Source of the DNA: an uncultured Ruminococcus sp.
Lineage (GTDB): Bacteria > Bacillota > Clostridia > Oscillospirales > Ruminococcaceae
Direction of reading: 5' to 3'
DNA length: 5,189 nucleotides
Assembly (NCBI GenBank): GCA_937898375.1
Contig: CALEJX010000256.1
Location: 1 to 5,189, forward strand
The first letter of the stretch is position 1; each line of letters starts with the position of its first letter. A program made the translations under genes and the position numbers. Below are positions 1-5,189 of this stretch, in pieces. The notes under the pieces were generated by a model. That model did no database searches. It was not told the origin of the DNA and worked only from the letters and a program-made list of their open reading frames with translations.

Positions 1-230
1 CGTATGTTGCGCCTGTGATGATAGCGGTGTCGGTGATAGAATATATTTTCGTTGAGGAAGCAAGGTCGGTAGTGCCGAACTTTATCGTACTCACAATTCT
101 GACCGCAGGCTTCGCCGCAGGTCTCGGAAACTGCTTTGCGGACAAGGACGCTATAAACGCCGCAAAGAAAGATAAGAAGCGCAAAAAGCTGAAAAAAGAG
201 CCTGAATACAAGAACATTTTGGACGATTGA
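1..230 (+). CDS. C-terminal fragment of an unrecognised integral membrane protein (5' end outside window)
   Basis: The reading frame is open from the left window edge (first complete codon at 3) to the TGA at 228-230, so this is the end of a longer gene. A GTG at 15 and an ATG at 18 are internal to the open frame and need not be starts. The visible 76 residues contain two hydrophobic stretches: one beginning YVAPVMIAVSVIEYIFV at the window edge, and a second, VVPNFIVLTILTAGFAAGLG, about ten residues later. Both look like membrane segments; the second ends in a glycine-rich patch. A strongly basic tail follows (AAKKDKKRKKLKKEPEY), which by the positive-inside rule would be cytoplasmic. I do not recognise the family and assign no function. 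It precedes argC by 128 bases including a repeat, so it is probably not part of the arg unit. I am sure of the frame but not of the role. Confidence 0.6.
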   Translation, partial: YVAPVMIAVSVIEYIFVEEARSVVPNFIVLTILTAGFAAGLGNCFADKDAINAAKKDKKRKKLKKEPEYKNILDD

Positions 231-255
231 TCAAAGAGTATGCAGACGGCAGCCA

Positions 256-282
256 AACGGGCGAACACTGTTCGCCCCTACA
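256..282 (+). repeat. Palindromic intergenic repeat, copy 1
   Basis: A 27-base unit: AACGGGCGAAC, three variable bases (ACT), then GTTCGCCCCTACA. The arms GGGCGAAC (259-266) and GTTCGCCC (270-277) pair perfectly over 8 bp with a 3-base loop. Two more copies lie at 1342-1368 and, inverted, 3284-3310, differing only in the loop triplet across these 27 bases. No T-run follows, so it is not a standard intrinsic terminator. Confidence 0.85.
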
Positions 283-313
283 AAAGGTCGCAATTGCGTG
301 AGCATACAGATCA

Positions 314-343
314 TTGACAGACAAAATCATAAAGTTTTATAGA
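314..343 (+). promoter_or_regulatory. Possible sigma-70-type promoter for argC
   Basis: A perfect -35 hexamer TTGACA (314-319) is followed after 18 bases by TATAGA (338-343), a 4/6 match to the -10 consensus. A small interrupted palindrome ATAAA-GT-TTTAT (329-340) covers the spacer and could be an operator, but it does not match the ARG box consensus. The difficulty is that transcription would begin near 350, leaving out the likely Shine-Dalgarno sequence AGAAGGA (341-347) of argC. Either the promoter is spurious or the transcript has a very short leader. Confidence 0.35.
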
Positions 344-358
344 AGGATATGAAGAAAA

Positions 359-1306
359 ATGAAAACAAGAGTTTTTATTGACGGCAAAGAGGGAACAACG
401 GGACTTCAGATCTATGAGCGTTTTCAGAACAGAAATGACGTTGAGATAATGCTCATTGACGAAGAAAAGCGCAAGGACGTGAACGAGAGAGCAAAGATGA
501 TAAACTCATCTGATATCACTTTTCTCTGCCTGCCTGACGCAGCGGCTATAGAGGCGGCTTCACTTTGCACAAACCCTGATGTTAGGATAATCGACGCTTC
601 TACTGCCCATAGAACTAACCCTGCTTGGGATTACGGCTTCCCTGAGCTTTCGGAAAAGCATAGAGAAAATATCCGCAATTCAAAAAGAGTTGCAAACCCA
701 GGCTGTTATGCAAGCGGCTTTATAAGCCTTGTTTATCCTCTGGTAAAGGCAGGCGTGCTTCCTGAGGATTATCCTGTTACCTGCCATGCAGTTTCAGGCT
801 ACAGCGGCGGCGGAAAGAAAATGATAGCCGCTATGGAAAGCGAAAATAAAACAAAGGAAATGTATTCTCCACGTCAGTATGCACTTGGACAGAAGCATAA
901 GCATATCCCTGAAATGCAGGCGGTTTGCGGACTTAAATATAAGCCTATGTTCAATCCGATAGTTGATGACTATTATAATGGTATGGTTGTGTCTGTGCCG
1001 TTGGTGACAAGATGTTTGACAAAGAAGTATACACCTGAGAATATCCATGAAATAATGGCTGAGCATTATGTCGGTCAGCATTTCGTGAAGGTAATGGAGC
1101 TTGGGGGAACGGAAACGCTCCCTGACGGATTTATCGCAGCGAATACATTGGCTGGTACGAATAATATGCAGATATTTGTCTGCGGAAACGAGGAGCAAAT
1201 ATTGCTTATGTCGAGATTTGATAACCTTGGAAAAGGTGCAAGCGGCGCCGCAATACAGAATATGAATATAATGTTGGGAATAAACGAAGCAACGGGGTTG
1301 GAATAA
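359..1306 (+). CDS. argC: N-acetyl-gamma-glutamyl-phosphate reductase, short (type 2) form
   Basis: This cytoplasmic enzyme uses NADPH to reduce N-acetylglutamyl-5-phosphate to N-acetylglutamate-5-semialdehyde, the step after ArgB. The 315-residue protein opens with a Rossmann dinucleotide-binding motif, GKEGTTG (residues 9-15). The active-site cysteine is Cys116 in ANPGCYASG. A His-rich segment KHKHIPEM (179-186) supplies the catalytic histidine, His180 or His182. The conserved C-terminal motif GKGASGAAIQNM is at 291-302. The length and the NPGCYASGF wording fit the shorter type 2 ArgC group (about 310 residues) rather than the roughly 345-residue type 1 enzymes usual in Bacillus. The ATG at 359 places the Rossmann motif at the correct distance from the N-terminus. 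The likely Shine-Dalgarno AGAAGGA (341-347) is 11 bases upstream, slightly long. It is the first arg gene; 65 bases containing a repeat separate it from the next gene. Confidence 0.95.
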   Translation: MKTRVFIDGKEGTTGLQIYERFQNRNDVEIMLIDEEKRKDVNERAKMINSSDITFLCLPDAAAIEAASLCTNPDVRIIDASTAHRTNPAWDYGFPELSEKHRENIRNSKRVANPGCYASGFISLVYPLVKAGVLPEDYPVTCHAVSGYSGGGKKMIAAMESENKTKEMYSPRQYALGQKHKHIPEMQAVCGLKYKPMFNPIVDDYYNGMVVSVPLVTRCLTKKYTPENIHEIMAEHYVGQHFVKVMELGGTETLPDGFIAANTLAGTNNMQIFVCGNEEQILLMSRFDNLGKGASGAAIQNMNIMLGINEATGLE

Positions 1307-1341
1307 CAAAAATAACCCACGACAATGAGTGCGGTAAAGAT

Positions 1342-1368
1342 AACGGGCGAACGCTGTTCGCCCCTACA
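1342..1368 (+). repeat. Palindromic intergenic repeat, copy 2, abutting a start codon
   Basis: Same unit as at 256-282, with loop triplet GCT. The arms are GGGCGAAC (1345-1352) and GTTCGCCC (1356-1363). It ends three bases before the ATG at 1372 and so occupies the place where a Shine-Dalgarno sequence would normally lie. The similarity to the other copies stops around TACA, so this looks like the bare core without further flanking element. Confidence 0.85.
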
Positions 1369-1371
1369 GAA

Positions 1372-1875
1372 ATGAAACCAAATCCAAAAAGAAGCGAAGT
1401 GAGAACAGTGCCAAATGTGCTAGAAAAACTTGACGAACTTGGTATCAAGTACGAAAAAGCCGAACATGAAGCGGTCTATACCTGCGAGCAGGCGGAGTTC
1501 GTGAAAGAACTTGTCAAGGGTCAGGGGTGTAAAAACCTGTTTCTAAAGAATAAGAAAAAAGAGTATTTCCTCTATACCCTGCCCGACGACCAAAGAGCCG
1601 ACCTTAAAACGCTCGGTAAGGAAAATCACCTTGGCAACCTCTCTTTCGCTAACGAAAATGACCTGTGGGATATTCTTGGGCTGAAATCCGGCAGCGTTAC
1701 TCCACTGGGTATTATAAATGATACAGAAAATAAGGTCACTGTGCTGCTTGATAAAAGGCTTGTGGGGCAGAAAATGCTCGTCCACCCCAATAGAAATACC
1801 GCCACCATATCAGTGGAATTTGACGATATGCTGAGATTTATAGAAGATCAGAAACATAAGTATGTTTTGGTCTGA
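1372..1875 (+). CDS. YbaK/ProX-type prolyl-tRNA editing-domain protein (probable trans-acting aminoacyl-tRNA deacylase)
   Basis: A stand-alone relative of the editing (INS) domain of bacterial prolyl-tRNA synthetase, of the ProXp-ala/PrdX/YbaK superfamily. Known members hydrolyse mischarged tRNAs, typically Ala-tRNA(Pro), in the cytoplasm. The domain covers nearly all of the 167 residues. The helix NVLEKLDELGIKYE (15-28) is a typical N-terminus of the family. KNLFLKNKKKEYFL (54-67) includes the conserved Lys54 position. GSVTPLG (107-113) is the GxxxP loop, and LVHPN (136-140) closes the pocket. The exact tRNA specificity cannot be read from sequence. The start is uncertain: ATG 1372 has no Shine-Dalgarno because a repeat ends three bases upstream, and residues 1-13 look like an extension. 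In-frame GTG codons at 1399, 1408 and 1417 are alternatives, none with a good ribosome site. It lies between argC and argJ (32 bases before argJ), probably co-transcribed, with no obvious role in arginine synthesis. Confidence 0.85.
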   Translation: MKPNPKRSEVRTVPNVLEKLDELGIKYEKAEHEAVYTCEQAEFVKELVKGQGCKNLFLKNKKKEYFLYTLPDDQRADLKTLGKENHLGNLSFANENDLWDILGLKSGSVTPLGIINDTENKVTVLLDKRLVGQKMLVHPNRNTATISVEFDDMLRFIEDQKHKYVLV

Positions 1876-1893
1876 AAAGTGTGAAAATTTTGT

Positions 1894-1899
1894 AAGGAG
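1894..1899 (+). promoter_or_regulatory. Strong ribosome binding site deciding the argJ start
   Basis: AAGGAG lies 8 bases before ATG 1908 but only 2 bases before the in-frame GTG at 1902. Normal spacing therefore selects the ATG. It is the best Shine-Dalgarno sequence in the window. Confidence 0.85.
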
Positions 1900-1907
1900 T
1901 TGTGAAT

Positions 1908-3164
1908 ATGAAAGAGATATCAAAGAAAAATTTCGACGGCTATAAGTATGTAGACGGCGGCGTGTGTGCTGCAAAGGGCTTTAAAGCTAATGGTCTTTAC
2001 TGCGGCATAAAGGAAAACCCTACAAAAAAACCTGACCTCTGCCTTGTGGAGTCGGACGTTATGTGTTCAGCCGCCGGCGTTTTTACTCAGAATAAAGTCA
2101 AGGGCGCTCCTGTTACTGTTTCTCAGAAAAATCTTGCTAAAACAGGCGGCAAGGCTAAAGGCTTTATCCTCAACTCCAAAAACGCTAACACCTGCAACGC
2201 TGACGGCGAGGAAAAAGCTTACAAAATGTGCGAAATGACCGCCGAGAAAATGGGCGTTAAGCCTGAAGAGATCCTTATCGCTCAGACAGGCGTTATCGGT
2301 CAGATACTCCCTCTCGAGCCTATCGAAGCTAAGATAGACGAGCTTTACGAGGGACTTTCCTATGATTGCAACGAAAAGGCTGCTATTGCTATCATGACTA
2401 CTGATACAGTGAAAAAAGAAGTCGCTGTTGAGTTTGAGCTTGACGGCAAAACTTGCCACGTTGGCGGCATGGGCAAGGGCAGCGGTATGATTCACCCTAA
2501 CATGGCTACTACGCTCAACGTTATCACTACAGACTGCGCCGTTTCTTCTGAAATGCTCAAAAAGGCGCTCACTGAGATAGTGAAGATAACATATAACTGC
2601 CTGTCTGTTGACGGCGACCAATCAACAAACGATACCTGCGCTGTTATGGCTAACGGACTTGCAGGAAACGCTGAGATAACAGCCGAGGGTGAGAGCTACG
2701 AGGTGTTCAAGAAAGCCCTTTATATCGTTATGATGAACATTACAAAAATGCTCGCAAAGGACGGCGAAGGCGCAACTAAGCTTCTTGAATGTACTGTTAC
2801 AGGCGCTAAAGACCTTGATACGGCTATTATCGTTGCAAAGAGCGTTATATGTTCGCCGCTTTTCAAGTGCGCAATGTTCGGCGCTGACGCTAACTGGGGC
2901 AGGATACTCTGTGCTGTGGGATACGCCGAGGCTGATTTTGACATAAACAAGGTTGACGTTTCACTGTCATCAAAGGCAGGAGAGATACACGTTTGCCACA
3001 ATGGCGCAGGCATAGAGTTCTCTGAGGAAGTGGCTAAGACAGTTCTTCTGGAGGACGAAATAACCATAAGCGTTTCTATCGGCGACGGCGAGGGCACTGC
3101 CACTGCATGGGGCTGTGACCTTACATATGATTATGTTAAGATAAACGGTGATTACAGAAGCTAA
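1908..3164 (+). CDS. argJ: Glutamate N-acetyltransferase / ornithine acetyltransferase (ArgJ)
   Basis: ArgJ transfers the acetyl group of N-acetylornithine to glutamate, regenerating N-acetylglutamate and releasing ornithine. Bifunctional members also acetylate glutamate from acetyl-CoA. The 418-residue precursor is the normal length for this self-cleaving Ntn-hydrolase-like enzyme. The autoproteolysis site is clear: KGSGMIHPNMATT (190-202), with cleavage expected between Ala200 and the new N-terminal nucleophile Thr201, giving alpha and beta chains of about 200 and 218 residues. Other family marks are GFKANGLYCGIK (24-35), QTGVIGQ (126-132) contributing the oxyanion hole (Thr127-Gly128), TTDTVKK (164-170), DGDQSTNDT (235-243), DGEGATK (285-291) and the terminal NGDYRS. 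The ATG at 1908 is preferred over GTG 1902 on ribosome-site spacing. Sequence alone does not tell mono- from bifunctional, but no argA is visible, and the cyclic pathway needs only an occasional priming acetylation. A 220-base spacer with a foldback element separates it from argB. Confidence 0.97.
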   Translation: MKEISKKNFDGYKYVDGGVCAAKGFKANGLYCGIKENPTKKPDLCLVESDVMCSAAGVFTQNKVKGAPVTVSQKNLAKTGGKAKGFILNSKNANTCNADGEEKAYKMCEMTAEKMGVKPEEILIAQTGVIGQILPLEPIEAKIDELYEGLSYDCNEKAAIAIMTTDTVKKEVAVEFELDGKTCHVGGMGKGSGMIHPNMATTLNVITTDCAVSSEMLKKALTEIVKITYNCLSVDGDQSTNDTCAVMANGLAGNAEITAEGESYEVFKKALYIVMMNITKMLAKDGEGATKLLECTVTGAKDLDTAIIVAKSVICSPLFKCAMFGADANWGRILCAVGYAEADFDINKVDVSLSSKAGEIHVCHNGAGIEFSEEVAKTVLLEDEITISVSIGDGEGTATAWGCDLTYDYVKINGDYRS

Positions 3165-3225
3165 TTGCTTAAAAATATAGTAGCTACCAACTTGTTGAAA
3201 AATGTACGAGCAAGTGGGACGTCGC

Positions 3226-3244
3226 ATTTCTGTGAAACAGAAAT
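3226..3244 (+). repeat. Perfect 8-bp hairpin in left arm of the foldback element
   Basis: ATTTCTGT (3226-3233) pairs with ACAGAAAT (3237-3244) around a GAA loop. It has no counterpart in the opposite arm of the element and accounts for much of the extra length of the left arm. No T-run follows, so termination is unlikely. Confidence 0.6.
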
Positions 3245-3283
3245 TGAGCCGCTCCCCTACAAATTACGTAAATGCGTTGGTTT

Positions 3284-3310
3284 TGTAGGGGCGAACATCG
3301 TTCGCCCGTT
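3284..3310 (-). repeat. Palindromic intergenic repeat, copy 3 (inverted)
   Basis: The same 27-base unit as at 256-282 and 1342-1368, read on the minus strand, with loop GAT in that orientation. The arms on the plus strand are GGGCGAAC (3289-3296) and GTTCGCCC (3300-3307). It forms most of the inner right arm of the foldback element, which suggests that the shorter copies elsewhere are remnants or relatives of this larger element. Confidence 0.85.
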
Positions 3311-3315
3311 GACCC

Positions 3316-3343
3316 GTAGCTTTTTCGACGGTCTCAAAGCTAC
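3316..3343 (+). repeat. Hairpin at the right end of the foldback element
   Basis: GTAGCTTT (3316-3323) and AAAGCTAC (3336-3343) form a perfect 8-bp stem with a 12-base loop, inside the right terminal repeat. This local hairpin would compete with pairing between the two ends of the element. It is followed by TAAATAC, not a T-run, so it is not a convincing terminator. Confidence 0.6.
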
Positions 3344-3384
3344 TAAATACAGTATTTACAATATTAGGGAAAGAAGAATGAGAA

Positions 3385-4242
3385 ATGGACATAAGCAATA
3401 AAATCAGAAGTCAGATACTTATTGACGCTCTGCCGCACATTCAGAAATATCACGACAAGATAGTCGTTGTAAAATACGGCGGCAACGCTATGACAAACGC
3501 TGAGCTTAAGGAAGCTGTTATGAGCGATATCGTGCTTCTCAGCGAGGTTGGCATAAAGGTGGTTCTTGTTCACGGCGGCGGTCCTGAGATAAACGCAATG
3601 CTCAAAAGAGTTGGCATTGAAAGCAAGTTCATAAACGGTCTGAGATACACTGACGCTGAAACTATAGATATCGTTAAAATGGTGCTTTGCGGCAAAGTAA
3701 ACAAGGAGCTTGTTTGCGCTTTGCAGCTTCACGGCGGAAAGGCTCTCGGTCTTTGCGGCTGTGACGGACAGATGATACTTGCACAGAAGCTTGACAGCGA
3801 GGTAGACCTTGGTTTTGTGGGCGACATCAAAAAGGTGACAACAAAGCCTATTATTGACGCACTTAACAATGGCTATGTTCCGATAATATCCACAGTTGGC
3901 GTTGGCGAGGACGGTCAGTCATACAACATCAATGCTGACACTGCGGCGGCTAGGATCGCTTCCTGCCTGCGAGCTGAAAAGCTTATCCTTATGACGGATA
4001 TAGTTGGTCTGCTGGAGGACAAGGACGATGATTCTACCCTTATCCCACAGGTAAACGTCAGCGATGTGCCTTATCTGAAAAAGAAGGGCATTATAAGCGG
4101 CGGAATGATACCAAAGATAGATTGCTGTGTTGAAGCCGTAAGACGTGGCGTTAAAAAGACCACTATCATTGACGGCAGAGTACCGCACTCGATACTTATC
4201 GAGCTGCTCTCTAACGAGGGTATCGGTACACAGTTTATATAA
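3385..4242 (+). CDS. argB: Acetylglutamate kinase, arginine-sensitive type
   Basis: ArgB phosphorylates N-acetylglutamate with ATP to N-acetylglutamyl-5-phosphate, supplying ArgC. At 285 residues it is a typical amino acid kinase family member. Visible motifs are KYGGNAM (30-36, Lys30 for phosphate binding), the glycine-rich HGGGPEIN (63-70), Arg87 in NGLRYTD, LCGKVNKELV (101-110), NINADTAAAR (181-190) and SGGMIPK (238-244). The N-terminal helix IRSQILIDALPHIQKY (7-22) and the C-terminal run HSILIELLSNEGIGT (268-282) are the features known from hexameric, arginine-inhibited kinases and absent from the E. coli-type dimer. I therefore infer feedback inhibition by arginine, which suits a cluster that recycles acetyl groups through ArgJ. 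The start at ATG 3385 has a modest Shine-Dalgarno (AGAAG, 3372-3376, 8 bases away). A 7-codon frame (3378-3401) overlaps the start. argD follows after 32 bases. Confidence 0.97.
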   Translation: MDISNKIRSQILIDALPHIQKYHDKIVVVKYGGNAMTNAELKEAVMSDIVLLSEVGIKVVLVHGGGPEINAMLKRVGIESKFINGLRYTDAETIDIVKMVLCGKVNKELVCALQLHGGKALGLCGCDGQMILAQKLDSEVDLGFVGDIKKVTTKPIIDALNNGYVPIISTVGVGEDGQSYNINADTAAARIASCLRAEKLILMTDIVGLLEDKDDDSTLIPQVNVSDVPYLKKKGIISGGMIPKIDCCVEAVRRGVKKTTIIDGRVPHSILIELLSNEGIGTQFI

Positions 4243-4274
4243 AATATAAATACATATTGAAAAGAGTGATAAAA

Positions 4275-5189
4275 ATGAACACCATAGAACAGTTCAACGA
4301 ACACGTTATGCAGACATATGGCAGAATAGGTCTTGTTATGGAAAGCGGTCATGGTCAGACAGCTGTTGGCGAGGACGGAAAAGAGTATATCGACTTCGGC
4401 TCAGGTATCGGCACAAACAGCCTTGGCTACTGTGACGAAGATTGGGTGAACGCTATCTGCGAGCAGGCTCACAAGATACAGCACACCTCAAACTACTATT
4501 ACACAAAGGTACAGGCTGACTTTGCAAAAAGACTTTGCGAAGCGACAGGCTATGAGAAAATGTTCTTCGGCAACTCAGGAGCTGAGGCTAACGAGTGCGC
4601 TATCAAGCTTGCAAGGAAATACAGCTTTGACAAATACGGCAAGGATGCTGAGAGAAATATCATCATCACCCTTGTGAACAGTTTCCACGGCAGAACACTT
4701 TGCACTCTTTCTGCAACAGGTCAGGAGGTTTTCCACAACTACTTCTTCCCGTTTGTTGGCGGATTTGAGAATGTTATCGCAAACGATATCGACGATCTTA
4801 TGGACAAGCTCAACAAGTTTGACAACAAGATATGCGCTGTAATGTTCGAGTTCGTTCAGGGCGAGGGCGGAGTTATACCGCTTAAGCAGGATTTTGTGAA
4901 CACTATCATGCTGGAGTGTGCAAAGAGGGATATCCTCACCATTGCCGACGAGGTACAGACAGGCGTTGGCAGAACGGGCAGACTTCTCACATCTGAGCTT
5001 TACAACGTAAAGCCTGACATAACCACACTTGCAAAGGGTCTTGCAGGCGGCGTTCCTATAGGCGTATGCCTTGCTAACAAGAAGTGCAGCGAGGTGCTTG
5101 GCAAGGGTACACACGGCTCAACATTTGGCGGAAACCCTATTTCCTGCGCAGGCGGAAACGCAGTGCTTGACAAGGTGACAAAGCCTGAA
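4275..5189 (+). CDS. argD: Acetylornithine aminotransferase, C-terminus beyond window
   Basis: A PLP-dependent class III aminotransferase that converts N-acetylglutamate-5-semialdehyde plus glutamate to N-acetylornithine plus 2-oxoglutarate. The frame runs from ATG 4275 to the last base without a stop, giving 305 residues; the family is usually about 390-400, so roughly 90 are missing. Motifs in order: DFGSGIGTNSLGY (40-52), GNSGAEANE (99-107) for cofactor phosphate binding, NSFHGRT (135-141), FEFVQGEGGV (191-200), ADEVQTGVGRTG (224-235) with Asp225 contacting the pyridine nitrogen, TLAKGLAGG (251-259) with Lys254 as the Schiff-base lysine, and STFGGNP (282-288). Class III relatives such as ornithine or succinylornithine aminotransferases look similar, but the argCJB context favours ArgD. 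A weak Shine-Dalgarno (AAAGAG, 4261-4266) is 8 bases upstream. The 32-base gap to argB contains no hairpin, so the two are likely co-transcribed. Confidence 0.93.
   Translation, partial: MNTIEQFNEHVMQTYGRIGLVMESGHGQTAVGEDGKEYIDFGSGIGTNSLGYCDEDWVNAICEQAHKIQHTSNYYYTKVQADFAKRLCEATGYEKMFFGNSGAEANECAIKLARKYSFDKYGKDAERNIIITLVNSFHGRTLCTLSATGQEVFHNYFFPFVGGFENVIANDIDDLMDKLNKFDNKICAVMFEFVQGEGGVIPLKQDFVNTIMLECAKRDILTIADEVQTGVGRTGRLLTSELYNVKPDITTLAKGLAGGVPIGVCLANKKCSEVLGKGTHGSTFGGNPISCAGGNAVLDKVTKPE

Larger units (their letters stand above)
3178..3345. mobile_element. Foldback MITE-like element between argJ and argB
   Basis: The ends form 30-base imperfect inverted repeats. Positions 3178-3207, compared with the reverse complement of 3316-3345, match at 20 of 30 places without gaps, including the outer 8 (TAGTAGCT / AGCTACTA) and an inner GAAAAA block. 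Near the centre, CCCCTACAAA (3254-3263) pairs perfectly with TTTGTAGGGG (3282-3291) around an 18-base loop. The whole piece can thus fold into one long hairpin. AATA is repeated directly on both sides (3174-3177 and 3346-3349). Alternatively the outer TA pairs (3178-3179, 3344-3345) are the target duplication, as in IS630/Tc1-type transposition, making the element 3180-3343. It has no convincing coding sequence, so it would be non-autonomous. The AT-rich flanks make a chance AATA match possible. Confidence 0.6.

Noticed and set aside
1902..1907. GTG at 1902 as argJ start
   Set aside because: It is only 2 bases from AAGGAG; ATG 1908 has the normal 8-base spacing.
2067..2621. 184-residue minus-strand open frame within argJ
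   Set aside because: Antisense shadow of a well-conserved gene; no domain and no ribosome site.
256..3310. CRISPR array from the three repeats
   Set aside because: The copies are over 1 kb apart with genes between them, and one is inverted; there are no regular spacers.
3226..3343. Intrinsic terminator after argJ
   Set aside because: Several stable hairpins exist, but none is followed by a T-run on the + strand.
3357..3362. TACAAT as -10 box of an argB promoter
   Set aside because: No acceptable -35 hexamer lies 16-18 bases upstream, and the start point would fall on the argB ribosome site.
3165..3401. 78-residue + strand frame in the argJ-argB spacer
   Set aside because: It begins on a non-ATG codon directly after the argJ stop, with no Shine-Dalgarno, and runs through the inverted-repeat element; its composition follows the hairpins. 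Only its last seven codons (from ATG 3378) deserve notice.
4575..5114. 179-residue open frame on the minus strand opposite argD
   Set aside because: It lies wholly inside argD, whose family motifs are continuous on the + strand; the reverse frame is rich in Cys, Leu and Lys with no recognisable domain, as expected from a codon-bias shadow.

Overview
This window is an arginine-biosynthesis cluster, all genes on the + strand. It looks like a low-to-moderate GC Firmicute, most plausibly a Ruminococcus-like member of the Oscillospiraceae. That assignment rests on the argC-argJ-argB-argD order, the sequence style of the proteins and the short GGGCGAAC-type palindromic repeats between genes. It is an inference without database comparison.

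Layout: positions 1-230 hold the C-terminal end of an unrecognised membrane protein. A 128-base gap (231-358) carries the first copy of a palindromic repeat and a possible promoter. Then come argC (359-1306), a stand-alone YbaK/ProX-type aminoacyl-tRNA editing-domain protein (1372-1875), argJ (1908-3164), a 220-base spacer filled mostly by a foldback MITE-like element (about 3178-3345), argB (3385-4242) and argD (4275 to the window edge, C-terminus missing).

The four arg genes cover the acetylated part of arginine synthesis. ArgB phosphorylates N-acetylglutamate, ArgC reduces the acyl phosphate to the semialdehyde, ArgD transaminates it to N-acetylornithine, and ArgJ moves the acetyl group back to glutamate, releasing ornithine. 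ArgB carries the N-terminal helix and C-terminal signature of arginine-inhibited hexameric kinases, so it is probably the feedback control point. The tRNA-editing protein has no evident pathway role here.

The main unexplained structure is in the spacers. A 27-base unit (AACGGGCGAAC, three variable bases, GTTCGCCCCTACA) occurs three times: before argC, directly before the editing-protein start codon, and inverted before argB. The third copy lies inside a longer element with 30-base imperfect terminal inverted repeats. This looks like a non-autonomous mobile element that has inserted repeatedly in this cluster. I see no phage, CRISPR, defence or secondary-metabolite system; the coding content is ordinary primary metabolism.
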